Assembly (NCBI GenBank): GCA_949775045.1
Contig: OX459103.1
Location: forward strand, 2,340,001 to 2,404,000
DNA from: Metridium senile
Taxonomy: Eukaryota; Cnidaria; Anthozoa; Actiniaria; Metridiidae
Direction: 5' to 3'
Length of the DNA stretch: 64,000 nucleotides
Shown: piece after piece, positions 33,468 through 47,882 of the stretch
Layout of the letters: every line of letters starts with the position of its first letter
Numbering within the stretch: position 1 is the first letter of the stretch
The notes under the pieces: model-generated
What the model saw: only the letters and a program-made list of their open reading frames with translations
Databases searched by the model: none
Told to the model about the DNA's origin: nothing
Program-made: the position numbers and the translations under genes

Positions 33468-36400
33468 GTAAATATACTTTCAGTTTAAATTGAGATCCAT
33501 CTTATTTGTAATTACTCTTCGGTAAATTTCTTGTGCAAGCTCAGTTCCTGTACTGTCAGTTGACCCAAAACAAAATTCTAACCGTCTACTTTCTTTTACC
33601 TAAGCTGACAAACATAGACTCTATATTTCAAGAAATTTATCAATCTATAAGTTTGAAATAATAACATTGCTTCGTTATCACTGTTATTAGAAATAGTTGG
33701 AAGTTCTAAGATTCTTATTTAAACGTATATAATTGTTATGACATTGATACTTTCTTGCATATGCAAGCCTTCGAGTAAGAACATCGATTATTTCAAAGCT
33801 TAGGCTAATGCATTTTGCCGGTATTTTAAGATAATACAAGAATGAAACATTTTTAGAGTCTTATACACTAGTATGGAATCATACAAGCTGCTAATGCTGG
33901 TATAGCAAATACTAATTTCAAAGATTACATCTATTTTTTTAAAAATATTTCGTCTATATTATCTACTGCTGATACAAATACGAAGAGTGATTGGTCAACA
34001 CAGAGGTCAATATCTCCTGCAGTTGGCACGCAACGTAGAAATTAGCAGAAATATTAACCTAATAATTTTTATTTGAATCTGTTTAAATGTTAGACTTATT
34101 TATCCATTTAAAGATAATTAGCTATATCCCAAGCGGAATTACCATGGGTGCCAGAGGAATTATTTTAGTACCACGGAAAATAATTCCTCTGGCACCCAGG
34201 GTAAAGCGGAATATGCTTGCGCAAAATTGACATACTTTCCCAGTCAAACTTGATATGGAGTCACTGTTATATAAATTCCTGTATTTGCGCACTGGGATTC
34301 GGGATATCTAAGGGGAAAAAACGTAATCATACTGGATATTGGTAAGAAAAAATTTGGCATTATGTTTATATTTTTTTATTTTTTATTATTATTTTCAAAG
34401 TGTCTCCCAACGCCTTAATAGGACAACTTCCTTGGTACTTTTGCGGTTGCTTAAGGGGAAGTTAATCCATATGCCTTGGGCATAATGCGTTGGTATTTAG
34501 CGACATTAGTTAATCCCAAGGCATCTATATATTGTGGCCAGTTGTTTACGTTCATATTGATAATATTTTCTTTGAAAATCATTTCAGTTTTGATGAATTA
34601 CCATCCATATCATTCATTGAAAGTAGACGATGATCATTCATTAATTGACAGCGGGATGCATGCGAGTTGTTCTTAAAAACAGGTTTAACTGCTGTTAGTG
34701 TCATTGATAGTGCCGGAAGAGGAAAAGGTGATCTTTTCATGCTTCATAAGACCAAGTTCAAGCGGTCAATACTCATTATGGACATTTATATAGTAGAAGC
34801 CCTGCCAAAATACACCTAGAGCTATCCTCCCGGAGATTTGTTTAATGTATAAAACAACACATAAAAATACATGGAAACTAGTGTGTAAACTTGTATAGGC
34901 TGCGCCGGTGATTGATATAAACGATAGGTAATTTATAATGAAATTTGTAACACCGTTTCGAGCTTTAATTTAGCCTTTCGTCGTAGTAAAACTAAAAAGA
35001 GTTAGACTAAGAGAGATACTAAGTATAAAATAACACAAAACAAAAAATATATATAGGAGTAAAAACATCTTGGACCAGGGTAACCTGGTAATGATACCAT
35101 CTCAATTCCGTGTTAATTAGAACACACCACCAATCGTTTATAAAAACGATCATGCTTACATTCAGACCGCGGTTACTATTGTGTCTGTCGTTACAGACGA
35201 CAGTATGTTATTTCATTCCATGTATATGTAAATCATATTATCTTAAAAGTTATATTTTTACACAATCATGCTTGTCCTAAAACTGAACTACTATGGAACG
35301 TATATAAAACGTCACGCGTGTCTGTATACTGATATATAAACACGCTGGGAGCTGTATAGAGCAAGAGAGAAGTCATAAAGAAACTTTGACTTTTCAAGAG
35401 TGTTCTACAGCTCCCAGAGTGTTTATATCACAGTATATAGACACAAGCAGACGTTTTACATTGCTTTTATCAAATATATATTTTTCAAATGTTTTTTTGC
35501 TCCTATTTTGATATAAGCACGGTAGCGAGCCAATCAGAGCGCGCGTAGTATCACAAATATTTTATAAAATGTTATTAAAAATCGGATATTTGAACATCAT
35601 ACATAATTCAAATCAGGGGCTCCTGTTCAAATCTATATTTTTTGGTTCTTGTGTTTCAGCGTTCATTGAATAGTTTTCACTGAAAAATGTAACACGGGTC
35701 ATTGATCTGATGTGATTTGAATTGACAGCTATAGCATTCACATGGCACTTTTGTAAACTTTCAATAGATCATGTTGATACGGATATCTCTACGGTATAAA
35801 GTATTAAACGCGAAATCACGCAAGAAAATAACGTAACGAAATTTTGAATGTACTTACTTTGAATCGTAAAAATTAACCGGAATAACGTAACGCGAAATCA
35901 CGCAAGAAAATATCGTAACGAAAACAAATATAAAAAAATTTGCAAGGGCTCAGTTTTCCAACAAGCTCAGAAAAACAAAGTTTGTTCTAAAAAATGGTGT
36001 ATGTGCATCATTGAAACTCTCTCACATCTTGTGATGTAACAATGTGATCTTGTTAACCCATCAGACGGCAACTAAAACACATGCGCCTGTATTCCTGCCC
36101 GAATTACCACCCTTTTAGTGAGATATACATCAAAACTGACGGCCAACAATGAATTAAAATTCCTGTATCTGTCTGCCCTTTTCTGCGCAGTTAGGAATGC
36201 TTTTCATGGCCAGAATTTTTGAATTACATCAAACGCGTACAATGTTTTCCTCATTTGTAACAAATTAAAAATGTCACTGATTCCATAGACTGAAAAACAG
36301 TCCCTACAATACAATACAATACAATACTTTAATGCGAAAACTACGAGGAAACAATTTGAAGTTCGATCGCTTCCTCGGAGTTTTCGCGTAAGGGACTGTT

Positions 36401-39400
36401 TTGCAGTCTACCGATTCAAAAAATATCGTGGATGATAAGGCCTATAGTCTGGGACCTTAACTCGTGCAAACTCGCATCAACTCGCACAAACTCGCACAAA
36501 CACACATTAACTCGCACAAGCTCGCAGTAAATTTCTCAATGACATAATGGACAGGGAATTGCCTTAACGTCATCTCACAAAGCAGAAATATGAAATTATA
36601 TGAAATTATGGGATTTTTCCTTAACTCGCCTTAACTCGCAGCATTGAAATTTTGTCATTTTCCCTTAACTCGCGCAGTCTCGCCCAAACTCGCTGCGAGT
36701 TAAGGCTAGTTTAGGTCCCAGACTATTTGAGGAGCAAAAATTAATTGAATGAACGAGATAGTTGATGTGATAGTTGATGTGCGTGATATATTAATTCAAA
36801 GCCGATACGATCTTAAATATTGCAATGGTTTAATAATGAAGACGTTTTTTTTAACTTTGAATTGATAAAGTGTTTGATTTCTGTTAAATATCTTAAGTAT
36901 GTTGTACAGTCGATCAGATAAGAAGTTGTCTGAAGTACTTTTCAAGAGAAATTGATCTGTGACCTACCGCCGTGTTTGCAACTTAGAAAAAGTACAATAG
37001 TGCTTTGATTGTGAACATCACGCCATTAGTAAATGGACCAAATTTAGATGAATGTTTCGATCAGTATGATCCTTCTGTGATCCAGTGCTTTTAATATTTT
37101 ACCTATTTAATTTAGAACAGTTTTACTTTTCGTAACAGAACTGAGCAGCTTGTAACGCCTTTGCATGGTGTATCGCCCCTCCAGCATCTTGTGTCGCAAC
37201 GGAATTGCGAAACAAGTCGGTGAAAAAGTTGCACATTGTAAAAGCGCCTTTTAAAATTTAAAACATTTTAAAGATAAAATATTAAATAAGAATTTAACTT
37301 AACTAAATTAACTTTATATAAACTATAAAAATATAATTTAAAAAATTTGATATACATGTATATTTTTGACTCTCCAGAGTTTCGCAGCTGCTTCTTTGAA
37401 ATCTCAAGACACTGCACAAAAACCCAAAGCTGCCTCAGAGGAACCAGGTAACCAAATCAACTAACGCCGTTGTTATAGCTAAAAGAAATTATAACCACCT
37501 TAATGTATATGTTTCCATAGCAACACCAAGCCTTTGTGATGCCCACGAGTTTACATGTGACAACAAAAACTGCATCAACAAGATCTTTCTTTGCGATGGC
37601 GACAACAATTGCCATGACAACAGCGATGAAAAGAATTGTGGTTAGTATATATTAAAGTGCGGTCACGTGATAGTCTTCCACTATTTGTTAAGCAGTTAAA
37701 TGTATTTCTATTTCATTTGCTTTTTTGCTGAATTGATGTGCCTTTTGCTTTTTATTCAATGAACTTTGTCTTCTCGTGTGTCACATTTATTGTTGCACTC
37801 TTTAGTTGTAAATTTTGTGTTTGTTTTCTTTGTTGTTAGTTATTAATAAAAAATTAAAAAAAAATGTACTTTAAACTTTTCGATATACACCTAATTGCAT
37901 GAACGTTGTCACATAAAAAAAGAACATAGGTAATCTAATAACAAAGGAATAACAAAAGAAAGAGTTCAGCTTTTTCTTTTTTTCTTTTAATTAATTCCTT
38001 TCCCACTAAATAACAAAAGTCAGGACAACGTTCTTGCAAGTAGGTGTATACATATACAGCTATTTCAATAAACGTTGAGTACTGAATAGTGCATTCCAAG
38101 ACCATAGGGCATTGTGGGTCTTATTAATCACAATATACAGCTATTTCAATAAACGTTGAATACTGAATAGTGCATTCCAAGACCAAACGGCATTGTGGGT
38201 CTTATTAATCACAATATACAGCTATTTCAATAAACGTTGAATACTGAATAGTGCATTCCAAGACCATAGGGCATTGTGGGTCTTATTAATCACAATATAC
38301 AGCTATTTCAATAAACGTTGAATACTGAATAGTGCATTCCAAGACCAAACGGCATTGTGGGTCTTATTAATCACAATATACAGCTATTTCAATAAACGTT
38401 GAATACTGAATAGTGCATTCCAAGACCATAGGGCATTGTGGGTCTTATTAATCACAATATACAGCTATTTCAATAAACGTTGAATACTGAATAGTGCATT
38501 CCAAGACCAAACGGCATTGTGGGTCTTATTAATCACAATATACAGCTATTTCAATAAACGTTGAATACTGAATAGTGCATTCCAAGACCAAAGGGCATTG
38601 TGGGTCTTATTAATCACAATATACAGCTATTTCAATAAACATTGAATACTGAATAGTGCATTCCAAGACCAAAGGGCATTGTGGGTCTTATTAATCACAA
38701 TATACAGCTATTTCAATAAACGTTGAATACTGAATAGTGCATTCCAAGACCATAGGGCATTATGGGTCTTATTAATCACAATATACAGCTATTTCAATAA
38801 ACGTTGAATACTGAATAGTGCATTCCAAGACCAAAGGGCATTGTGGGTCTTATTAATCACAATATACAGCTATTTCAATAAACGTTGAATACTGAATAGA
38901 GCATTCCAAGACCAAACGGCATTGTGGGTCTTATTAATCACAATATACAGCTATTTCAATAAACGTTGAATACTGAATAGTGCATTCCAAGACCAAAGGG
39001 CATTGTGGGTCTTATTAATCACAATATACAGCTATTTCAATAAACATTGAATACTGAATAGTGCATTCCAAGACCAAAGGGCATTGTGGGGCTTATTAAT
39101 CACAATATATAGCTATTTCAATAAACGTTGAGTACTGAATAGTGCATTCCAAGACCATAGGGCATTATGGGTCTCATTGATTCTTAACAAATAATACATA
39201 TACACCGAATCGAAATATGGCGGCCAATTTGAATATCCATTCGTCTTGACTGCCAAGCCTCGCATACATGTGAAAACTCTATTGTTTCTCCAACGTGAAC
39301 ACGAGGCTAGGCAGTCAAGAACAATAAGAGTACGCCATATTTCGATTCGGTCTATACAGCGATATTTACTCCCCATAACTGTAGCTTGTGTGTTGTTTTG

Positions 39401-42400
39401 AATGAAATGCACTAAGAATAAAATAACTGGATAACACTTTATAGTGAGTTAACACAACTCTATACGTGATTAAAAGTGAAAGTTAAACTCAATATATTGA
39501 GTACATTGTACTCAATGGCACATCTACATTTATGTTTACTCTTAATAATGAGCTGGGTTTACTCACTATAAAGTGTCATTCTGAATGCATGATTAACTCA
39601 ATTTAGTATAAATACGCAGGTGATTATAGAAAATCGCGCGCGCTGATTGGTTTGCTATCTCGGATTATCAGCCGATAATCACCTTTTCGGACAAAATGGC
39701 TGCCAGTAAGTCGTTTTGTCACTGTTAGCGAAGATGAAATTGAAAACTTTAAAGAAAATGCTGTCCCAAAATCGACTAAAGAAGCGACTAAGTTTGGTGT
39801 CAAGCTATTTAAAGGTATCATAGTAAATTTTCACGTTTTTTTTTTGTCATTATGCGAGACAAAGTTTACAATTTTTACGCGTAACGTTCGCGCTTTTTAA
39901 AAATAGAATATTTTCACTTTCAATGCTGTTTCCTTCTTTTTTTTTTTTTTTTGAAATAATCACCTTTGTATTTATACTAAAACGATTATTCACCTCAGGC
40001 GAAGTGATTATCGGTGAATATTTACCTCGCAGCTCGAAGACTTGCCGCTCGGTAAATATTCACCGATAATCACTTCGCCTTCGGCGAATAATTGTTAAAT
40101 AGTGAGGTGTATCTACTCAGCCGTTTTTGCAGTGTGCAAAAAGTCACCCAGTTCACCCCCCCTCCCTCCCTCCGTCCGCCCTTGTCCGTGTATTGTGTTT
40201 GATGACAGTGTTCGTTTGTCTATAGGTCAGCGTCAGCCTGGTTCAAGATGTCATCCAACCCACTTCGATTGCGCTGATTATTCAGCTGTATCAGATTTTG
40301 TGTGTATCCAGAGAAGCTTTCAATGTGACGGTCGAGTGGACTGTGATAATAACATGGATGAACTCAACTGCAGTAAGTTAGCTTATCAGTCATTGACGTC
40401 TTGTATTCCGCTCTTATTCATTTTATACATGCACAGCTTCAATCAAATCATCATTATCACTACCACACATCACACCATTATCATCAATATAACATTTTTT
40501 TTTTATTTAAACGTATTTTTTTACAATATGTTTGCCCAAGAGCAGAGCTCAATATAACATTCATCAAATCATCATCATCATTATCACACACCACTCCATT
40601 ATCATAAATATAACATTCATTAAAACATTATCACAACCACAATCATCGTAATTTGTTATCTTCAGTGAACACCTTCATCATCATCACAAATAAAACACCT
40701 GTTTACTTTTGTCAAGGTCGTCCCAAGATCACTGAATCCACATCCAAACCTATCACCATCAATGTTGGCCAGACCGCCCGGTGCATATGCGCTACAACCG
40801 GTGTACCAAAACCTGTGTTATCATGGCGTCTAAACGACAAAAGACTTCCAAATTCAACAAAGATTAACGTTCAAACACTCAATGGCCGCAGTCATTTGAA
40901 CATTAAAAATGCTACCAAAGATTTACAAGGACTTTACAGCTGCGAGGCACACAATAAGGGAGGGGCAACACGTGTATATGAGCCATGTCGTATTAATGTC
41001 ATAGGTGAGTTTTAGTAGCAATATCAATTGTAATGGTATAGGTTAATTATTCATTAGCATATAGTGTTTCCAAATCAAACATGTTTCTGCGTTTCCATTT
41101 ACGGTGTTGAAATTTACCTTAGAGATTGATATCGCCCTGGGACCCCCACAGGTGCCCTATACTACTTTTTCCGGCTGTATCTCCAGCGTGGTTGGTCCTT
41201 GTGATGTAGTGTTAACACATTAAAAACACATCGTTAACACATTGAAACCGTGGGGTTTAATTCTTGCCAAAAGCGTATGTTATGTTTCTCATGTATCTAT
41301 TTGAAACAGCTGTACTCATATGATATGTTGTATTTTCTTTCTTTCTGTCCATAGCACCAGGAGAAATGTGTAAACCACCTCTCTTCAATGAAGCAGCTTT
41401 ATCTAAGGATGACTGTCGCAAATGCTTCTGTATGGGCGTAACGAAAAATTGCCAAAGCGCAAAGCTCTACAAAAGACAGGTACCAGGGGCGTAGCGTCTA
41501 TTACACAAATACAGACGTGCGTACTTGAGGCGGGAAATTTTCAAATTAATCGTTTCGTATCAAAGATACCGTATGCAATCTTAAAAACAATGCCATTACC
41601 ATATATGGTATTGTAGGTGAGAAGTAACAAAAGAATTCGATAAGCACGCGAGATTTTTTTTTTTAACAGGTTGAGATTGTAACAGAACAATAGGCATATC
41701 TTTGATATTTTTGTATTTTTGTATAACCGTGCGTACTTGCGAAAATGTCCACGCTACGACACTGGGTACAATAATATGCTTAATACCTTTGGGCATTCTG
41801 TTACTTGAGGTAAAATGAAACACTCTTACTAAATATCCAATTATCTACTATTTAAATCATAGATTAAGACAAAGTTTACAAAAGGTAATGGCTTCGGTGG
41901 TTTCCGAGTCGTTGACGAAGCTGGTGCCGAGCTTAATACGACGTTATACCGAGAGCAATCGGGTGCTTTGACGATTGAGAATGTAACCGGTGATGCCAAC
42001 TATTACTGGAAGCTGCCCGCAAAGTATCTTGGGAAAAAGGTAAACTAATATTCACACTTATGATGATAGATTAGATGTTATTTGTCTGTAGTAATGTTGA
42101 TGATAAGGTGATGATAACGGTAATGATGATTGTACTGATGATGGCGATGGTAATGCTGTTTTCATACTTATGATGATAGATTAGATGTTATTTGTCTGTA
42201 GTAATGTTGATGATAAGGTGATGATAACGGTAATGATGATTGTACTGATGATGGCGATGGTAATACTGTTTTCATGGTGATGACAACATATAATAACGTT
42301 TAATAATTATGCTAATATGATGACGATAATGTTGATGATTATGATGATAATAATAAAAATAATCATATTGATATTGATATAGCGCATAAACCATTCATAT

Positions 42401-42498
42401 GATGAACATAATGATGATGATGATGATGAATATGATGAATATGATGATGAGGACAGTTATTGGGGGTGGTGCATGTTGGTATGTTGATGTTGAGGACA

Positions 42499-42534
<36 letters not shown>

Positions 42535-42543
42535 TTGAGGACA

Positions 42544-42605
<62 letters not shown>

Positions 42606-43021
42606 AATAAACGTGATGTTGACAGTTATGATCGTAATTCATGCCAAATAAACTGCGAAATACAAGATATAATATATAAGGTACATTTTTATGTTCCTTT
42701 ATTAGATAATAAGCTACGGCGGTGTGCTACAGTTCTATCTAAAGTATTCCAGCACGTCTGCTTTGGGTAAGGTTGCTGTGGTACAAAGAACTGAGAGACA
42801 AGTGAATGACCAATCTAGAGATGTCATTCTAAAGGTTTGTATGTTATATTTTATCTCTTTTATATTTTGTGCGTATATATTATCATCATACAAATCATCA
42901 TCTTCATCATCATCATTATCATCACCATTTCCATCGTCATCATTATCATCTTTATCATCATTACTATTATCATCGACATTATCTTCATCATCGTAATCAT
43001 CTTTATCGTCATCATCATCGT

Positions 43022-43054
<33 letters not shown>

Positions 43055-46000
43055 AATCGTTTTCTATATAGTTATCACCATGACAATGACATATTCACCA
43101 ACATGTCATATTTTATAGTATTGTTATTTACACACACCTCCACTTCATTATCATAACCACTAGAACCACTACATTTACCATCTATACTTGATTTCTGCAT
43201 ATCAAGTACCCGATATTATTTCCTCTATTTCAGGGTGATGGATTAGCGCTGGCTTATCGACACATTGTTTTACCACAACCCAATAAGTACAACTATCTTA
43301 TCTTACCCTTTGTAGAGGTAAGTCAAATCCATACACGCTCATGATCAACAACTGTTCACTATCAATCTACTTGTTTCCTCTTGAAAAATGCCTCTTTTCT
43401 TATTTTTACTTCGGGAAAGTATAAAGTTAGCTTGACGCTTAACGAAAAGTAATTGAATTTCAATTTTTTTTAACATATAGCATGTTGGATTGCATTTTTA
43501 CAAGGTTTTTGCAGAAACGGACCTACACTACCTTGCCTTGAAATGTCAAACTGTAACGCACAAACTGCAACTAAGCTATACCTAGCTGGCTCTTAAACAT
43601 GAGAGGCGAGCTCGTGTTGTAAATATTCGACTCTCTCCTTGGAAACTGAGAAGTCTGCAGGGATATTAAAGCCTTCAGTTTTAAAGTACTTTTTATTGTT
43701 GTAGGAAGTATGGCAGATGCCAGATGGTAAACGCGCTTCTAGAGGAGATTTGATGAGAGTGTTGTTGAATATTACATCGATTCTTATTCGTGGTGGACTT
43801 AAGGTCGACGACCAGTATAAAAATATTAGGTAATGGCAATTTGTGTTTAGTTACCGTTGTTAGTGCTTCATTTTTTACTCGATTTAAAATCCTCGAGTTA
43901 TTCGTATAATGTTTAAGTATCATCATTATCATCTTTATAGATATAGGTTTTTTTATACGGTTTTTTTAATATTATATAAATAATTATATTTTTTTCATAG
44001 GATATTTTATTTTATTTTATTTTTATACAAAAAATTGTTTAACAAGATTGTTTTTTTCCCTCTAGAAAATTGTTTTACTAATATTTATTTTCTTGTCGTA
44101 GCATAAAAAACGTATATCTAGATGAAGCTGCACCGTCTAATTCAGGGCTTGGCCGTAGTGTCTTTGTTGAGGAGTGTCGCTGTCCAGAAGGGTATCGAGG
44201 GCGTTCATGCGAGGTAGATACATAAGTGCAGCATCGTATTTGCGTCATTTTTTATCACCATTGATCATCGATGTTCTTCACCATATCATCATAGTCACCA
44301 CTACCGCCACCAACACTAGTTATTTGACTAGTAAATAAAATACGGCACTACAACCGCCGGCCTTCAGTTTTCTCGGTCAAAAAAGGCTCAGCGTTGTAGT
44401 GCTGGAATTCCCTCGATTTATACATCCAAATGACTGTTAAACCACCCACCACATTACAACATTACCATACCATAGTCACCACCACCGCCACCGCCACCGC
44501 CATCCCATTACCATTACCATCAACATGCATATCCTGTTTAATTAGTTAAGAGTGAACCATGGGGTATTTAGTAACTTTCACAGTTGTTTTTATTTATCTT
44601 TTTGTTGTTTTTAATTATTTCCATATATCGATACATTTTTATATCTCTGAACGATATGAAATTTAGTAACTTTGTTTATATTTATATTTATTTTCCTTTT
44701 TAAAACATTTTTATTAATTATATAGATTTAGCTTAGATTTCATTCCATGTACTGTATATAGAATTTTATCAATCATATTTTTTTTTTCCCTTCTAAAATT
44801 GTAAAGCGGTGTTGAGCTTTTGTAATTGTCGCTATATAAAATAAAGTTATTATTATTATTATTATTAACATGCACCATTACAATTTCATAGTAATCACCA
44901 TTACCATCACCATCAACACCACTACCACCGCCTCCAGCATCATTACCACCACCATCATTAACATCATCATCATTATATTCATTATATTATATTAACTATA
45001 TTTCTCTACTCCTTACCAGTTCTGCACGGATGGTTATATCCGTGATCCTAAGGCTGACTCGTTCCCACTACGATGCATCAAATGTCCTTGTAACAACCAC
45101 TCAGACAAATGTGATCCCAGTACTCTAAAATGTTTTGTAAGTAATCAGTACAGCTAATACCAAAGTTATCATTTTCTGAAGTGAATCTTGGACATGCCCC
45201 ATTGCTATCTCGCGCCATTGCTACAATGTATATCACCCAATGGCTGTCTCGACCCATTGCTAGCTTTCTTGCCCCATTGTATCTTGCCCCATTTTTTTCT
45301 CGGTTGACAATTGGATACTACTAAGTTTTCAATAACAATTGTCGTAGTTTTTATATATTATAGAGTGTGAGAAAATCTGTCTTGACTCTAACAAACGTTT
45401 TTTCAGGACTGTAAACACAACACTGCCGGACCAAACTGTGGTAAATGTTTACCTGGTTTCTATGGAAATGCCACTAGTGGTACCCCTGAAGACTGTCGTC
45501 CGTGTCCTTGCCCCCAAGAACAAGGTCCCAACAAGTTTAGTCCAACATGCTTCCTGGACAGTGATGGTAAACCAACATGTGATGCATGTCAGCCAGAATA
45601 CTCTGGACGAAACTGTGAAAGGTACGCTAAATTATATGCCATTCCATTTGATAGATCTAGTACCGTATGTACTCGAATAAGCGCCGCAGCGCTTTCTAAA
45701 TTTTTCTCGATTTCACTGTCCCCTTTTTGATCAGAACTACGAATATTGGGGAGATAATTTAATGGGCGAGCGGTGAAATATAATTACTTTGAACTGAAGA
45801 ATATAGCTTTTGATAAACATTTATTTCCAATGCTGTTCTAGAGTAACCGTTATAGCGTTAAAATGCGGCGCTTATTCGAGTTAATACGGTAAAAACACTT
45901 AAAATCCTTGAAACATGTATTAGACTACTGGACTTTAATCTAGCATTGTATTCCAGATGTAGTGCAAACTACACAAAGAACCCACTAGTAGAAGGGGAGC

Positions 46001-47850
46001 AGTGTTTACCCAAAGGACCAGAGTCATGTGATCCGCGTGGTAGTTTGTCTACTAAACCAGATAAGAAGACGAGGAAATGCCGCTGTAAGGTTTGTTTACC
46101 GGCTCACTTGACTGCTTTTTTCATTAGTATTTTTCATTATTATCAATTGTAATTTATAGAGTGTAAATATTATACCCGTGAAACAAGTAGTACTAATTAG
46201 TACTAAATAGTGATAATTAAACAATAGGAAACAATAGAATTAGCATAAAATATCATTATTTAGTACTAATTATGTTGCACGCTTTTAATGTTTGTACTCT
46301 ATTCTAATATATTTTTGTGCTAAATTTATTGAAATAAATAAATAAATACAAACAGGGCAATAGAAGCTGAGGACAAATAAAAACAAAATAGACACTAAAA
46401 ACAAACAAAAGAAAAAGAGAGGGAGAAAAAAAGGGGAGAAAAATAGAAAAAGTGCGGACGAATCCTCCTAGACATTTTATGAAGCTGAATTATCCAATCG
46501 ATTTACGTAGAGGATGAATATTGTGGACCCATTCCGACTGAAAACTCTCACAAAGAATTCAGACAGAGTGTAGACAAAATATTTTCAAAGTATTAGCGTA
46601 AAAAATGATGTTTAGTTTCACGTATGTCAAGTAATGCATTTTTACGAAAGTGTGTTTCAAAACCGCCATCCTTCTTGAGATCGGCTATATACTAACTTTC
46701 GTTACCATTTAGGCTTACGTGACAGGTGAGACATGTAACGCTTGTTTGTCATATTTCTTTGGTCTTGGTTTGGAGCCCTACGGGGGATGTATCAGGTGCT
46801 TTTGTAACGGAGTCACTGACACCTGCGCAAGTTCGTCGTTAAACAAGACTAAGGTACTAAAACAATTATTACTTAAATTTGAATAGATTAGTATCATTGT
46901 TCTCGTTGGAAACCCAAGGGGCTAGTGAGTTGGGGCCGTGAAGGTTGTCGCCCTGGTTGTGGGGACAAGAAGGGGAGGGGGGGGGGGGGGGTATAATCAG
47001 GGGTAATGGCATTAGTATGCTCGTCGTATCTCCTAGGGTTAACAATCGGCGATGTGGTACCTTTATTTTGAATTAACAATTTCGACATTTCTTTGTATCC
47101 CTAAAGCCCCGGTCAACGGCAATGATAGTTGATGATAGTTGATGATAGTTCCAACTATCATGTGCGTTTGACCACCAACTATCATGCACTATCATCGACT
47201 ATCATGGACTATCACAGAGTGTGAACATGTTCAAATTTCACATGATAGTTTTTGCCGTTTGACCGCGCGAATGATAATAGATGATAGTTGAGACGCCTTC
47301 AACTATAATCAACTATCATAGCCGTTTGACCACCGCTTAAGGGTATTGGAAAAATGAAATATCCCATGGATTTTCTATAACAATTGTCCATTCCCTTGGA
47401 CTACCGCTATGTTTTTAAAAAGTCCCAACGAGAATACCCAAACGTTTTCCCTGAATCGTGTTTATACTCCAATCTCGTGCTTTTAGGTTGTCATGACATT
47501 TACTAGCAACGACACACAAGGTACCGTCCTCACAGATCTCGAAGAAAGAGTACAAATCAAGGATTTATTGTATAACTCCACCACTAAAGAGCTTTTATAT
47601 AAAGTTAGCCAGGACGAGCATTTATTCTGGAGTTTACCAGATAAATTTCTTGGAAATAAGGTAAGAAATGGGAAACTTTTGTTATATTTGAATCACAATT
47701 ATTTCCTTATTTTTCTTTTGGCTGTATAATATAAGAAGCAAGGATGTCACAGTTGGTTAGTGCGCGGCGTTCTGTGCGAGAGGTCCCGAAATCGATTCCC
47801 AGTGACCTCACATCCTTGTTTCGACTTCTTTCCGTGTAGCTTTTTAAAAG

Positions 47851-47882
<32 letters not shown>

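Larger units (their letters stand above)
33468..37377. other. Intron 1 of gene B
   Basis: Unique AT-rich DNA broken by hairpin elements listed separately, a TTTCGAGCTTTA repeat (34955) shared with 22510, and direct AACGCGAAATCACGCAAGAAAA repeats at 35808 and 35888. No exon seen. Confidence 0.5.

Noticed and set aside
38055..39185. CRISPR-like array
   Set aside because: Units are contiguous 81-bp repeats without unique spacers, in a eukaryotic intron.
47740..47820. Functional tRNA gene
   Set aside because: Poor cloverleaf, SINE body attached, and a sister copy at 60490 with the same body.
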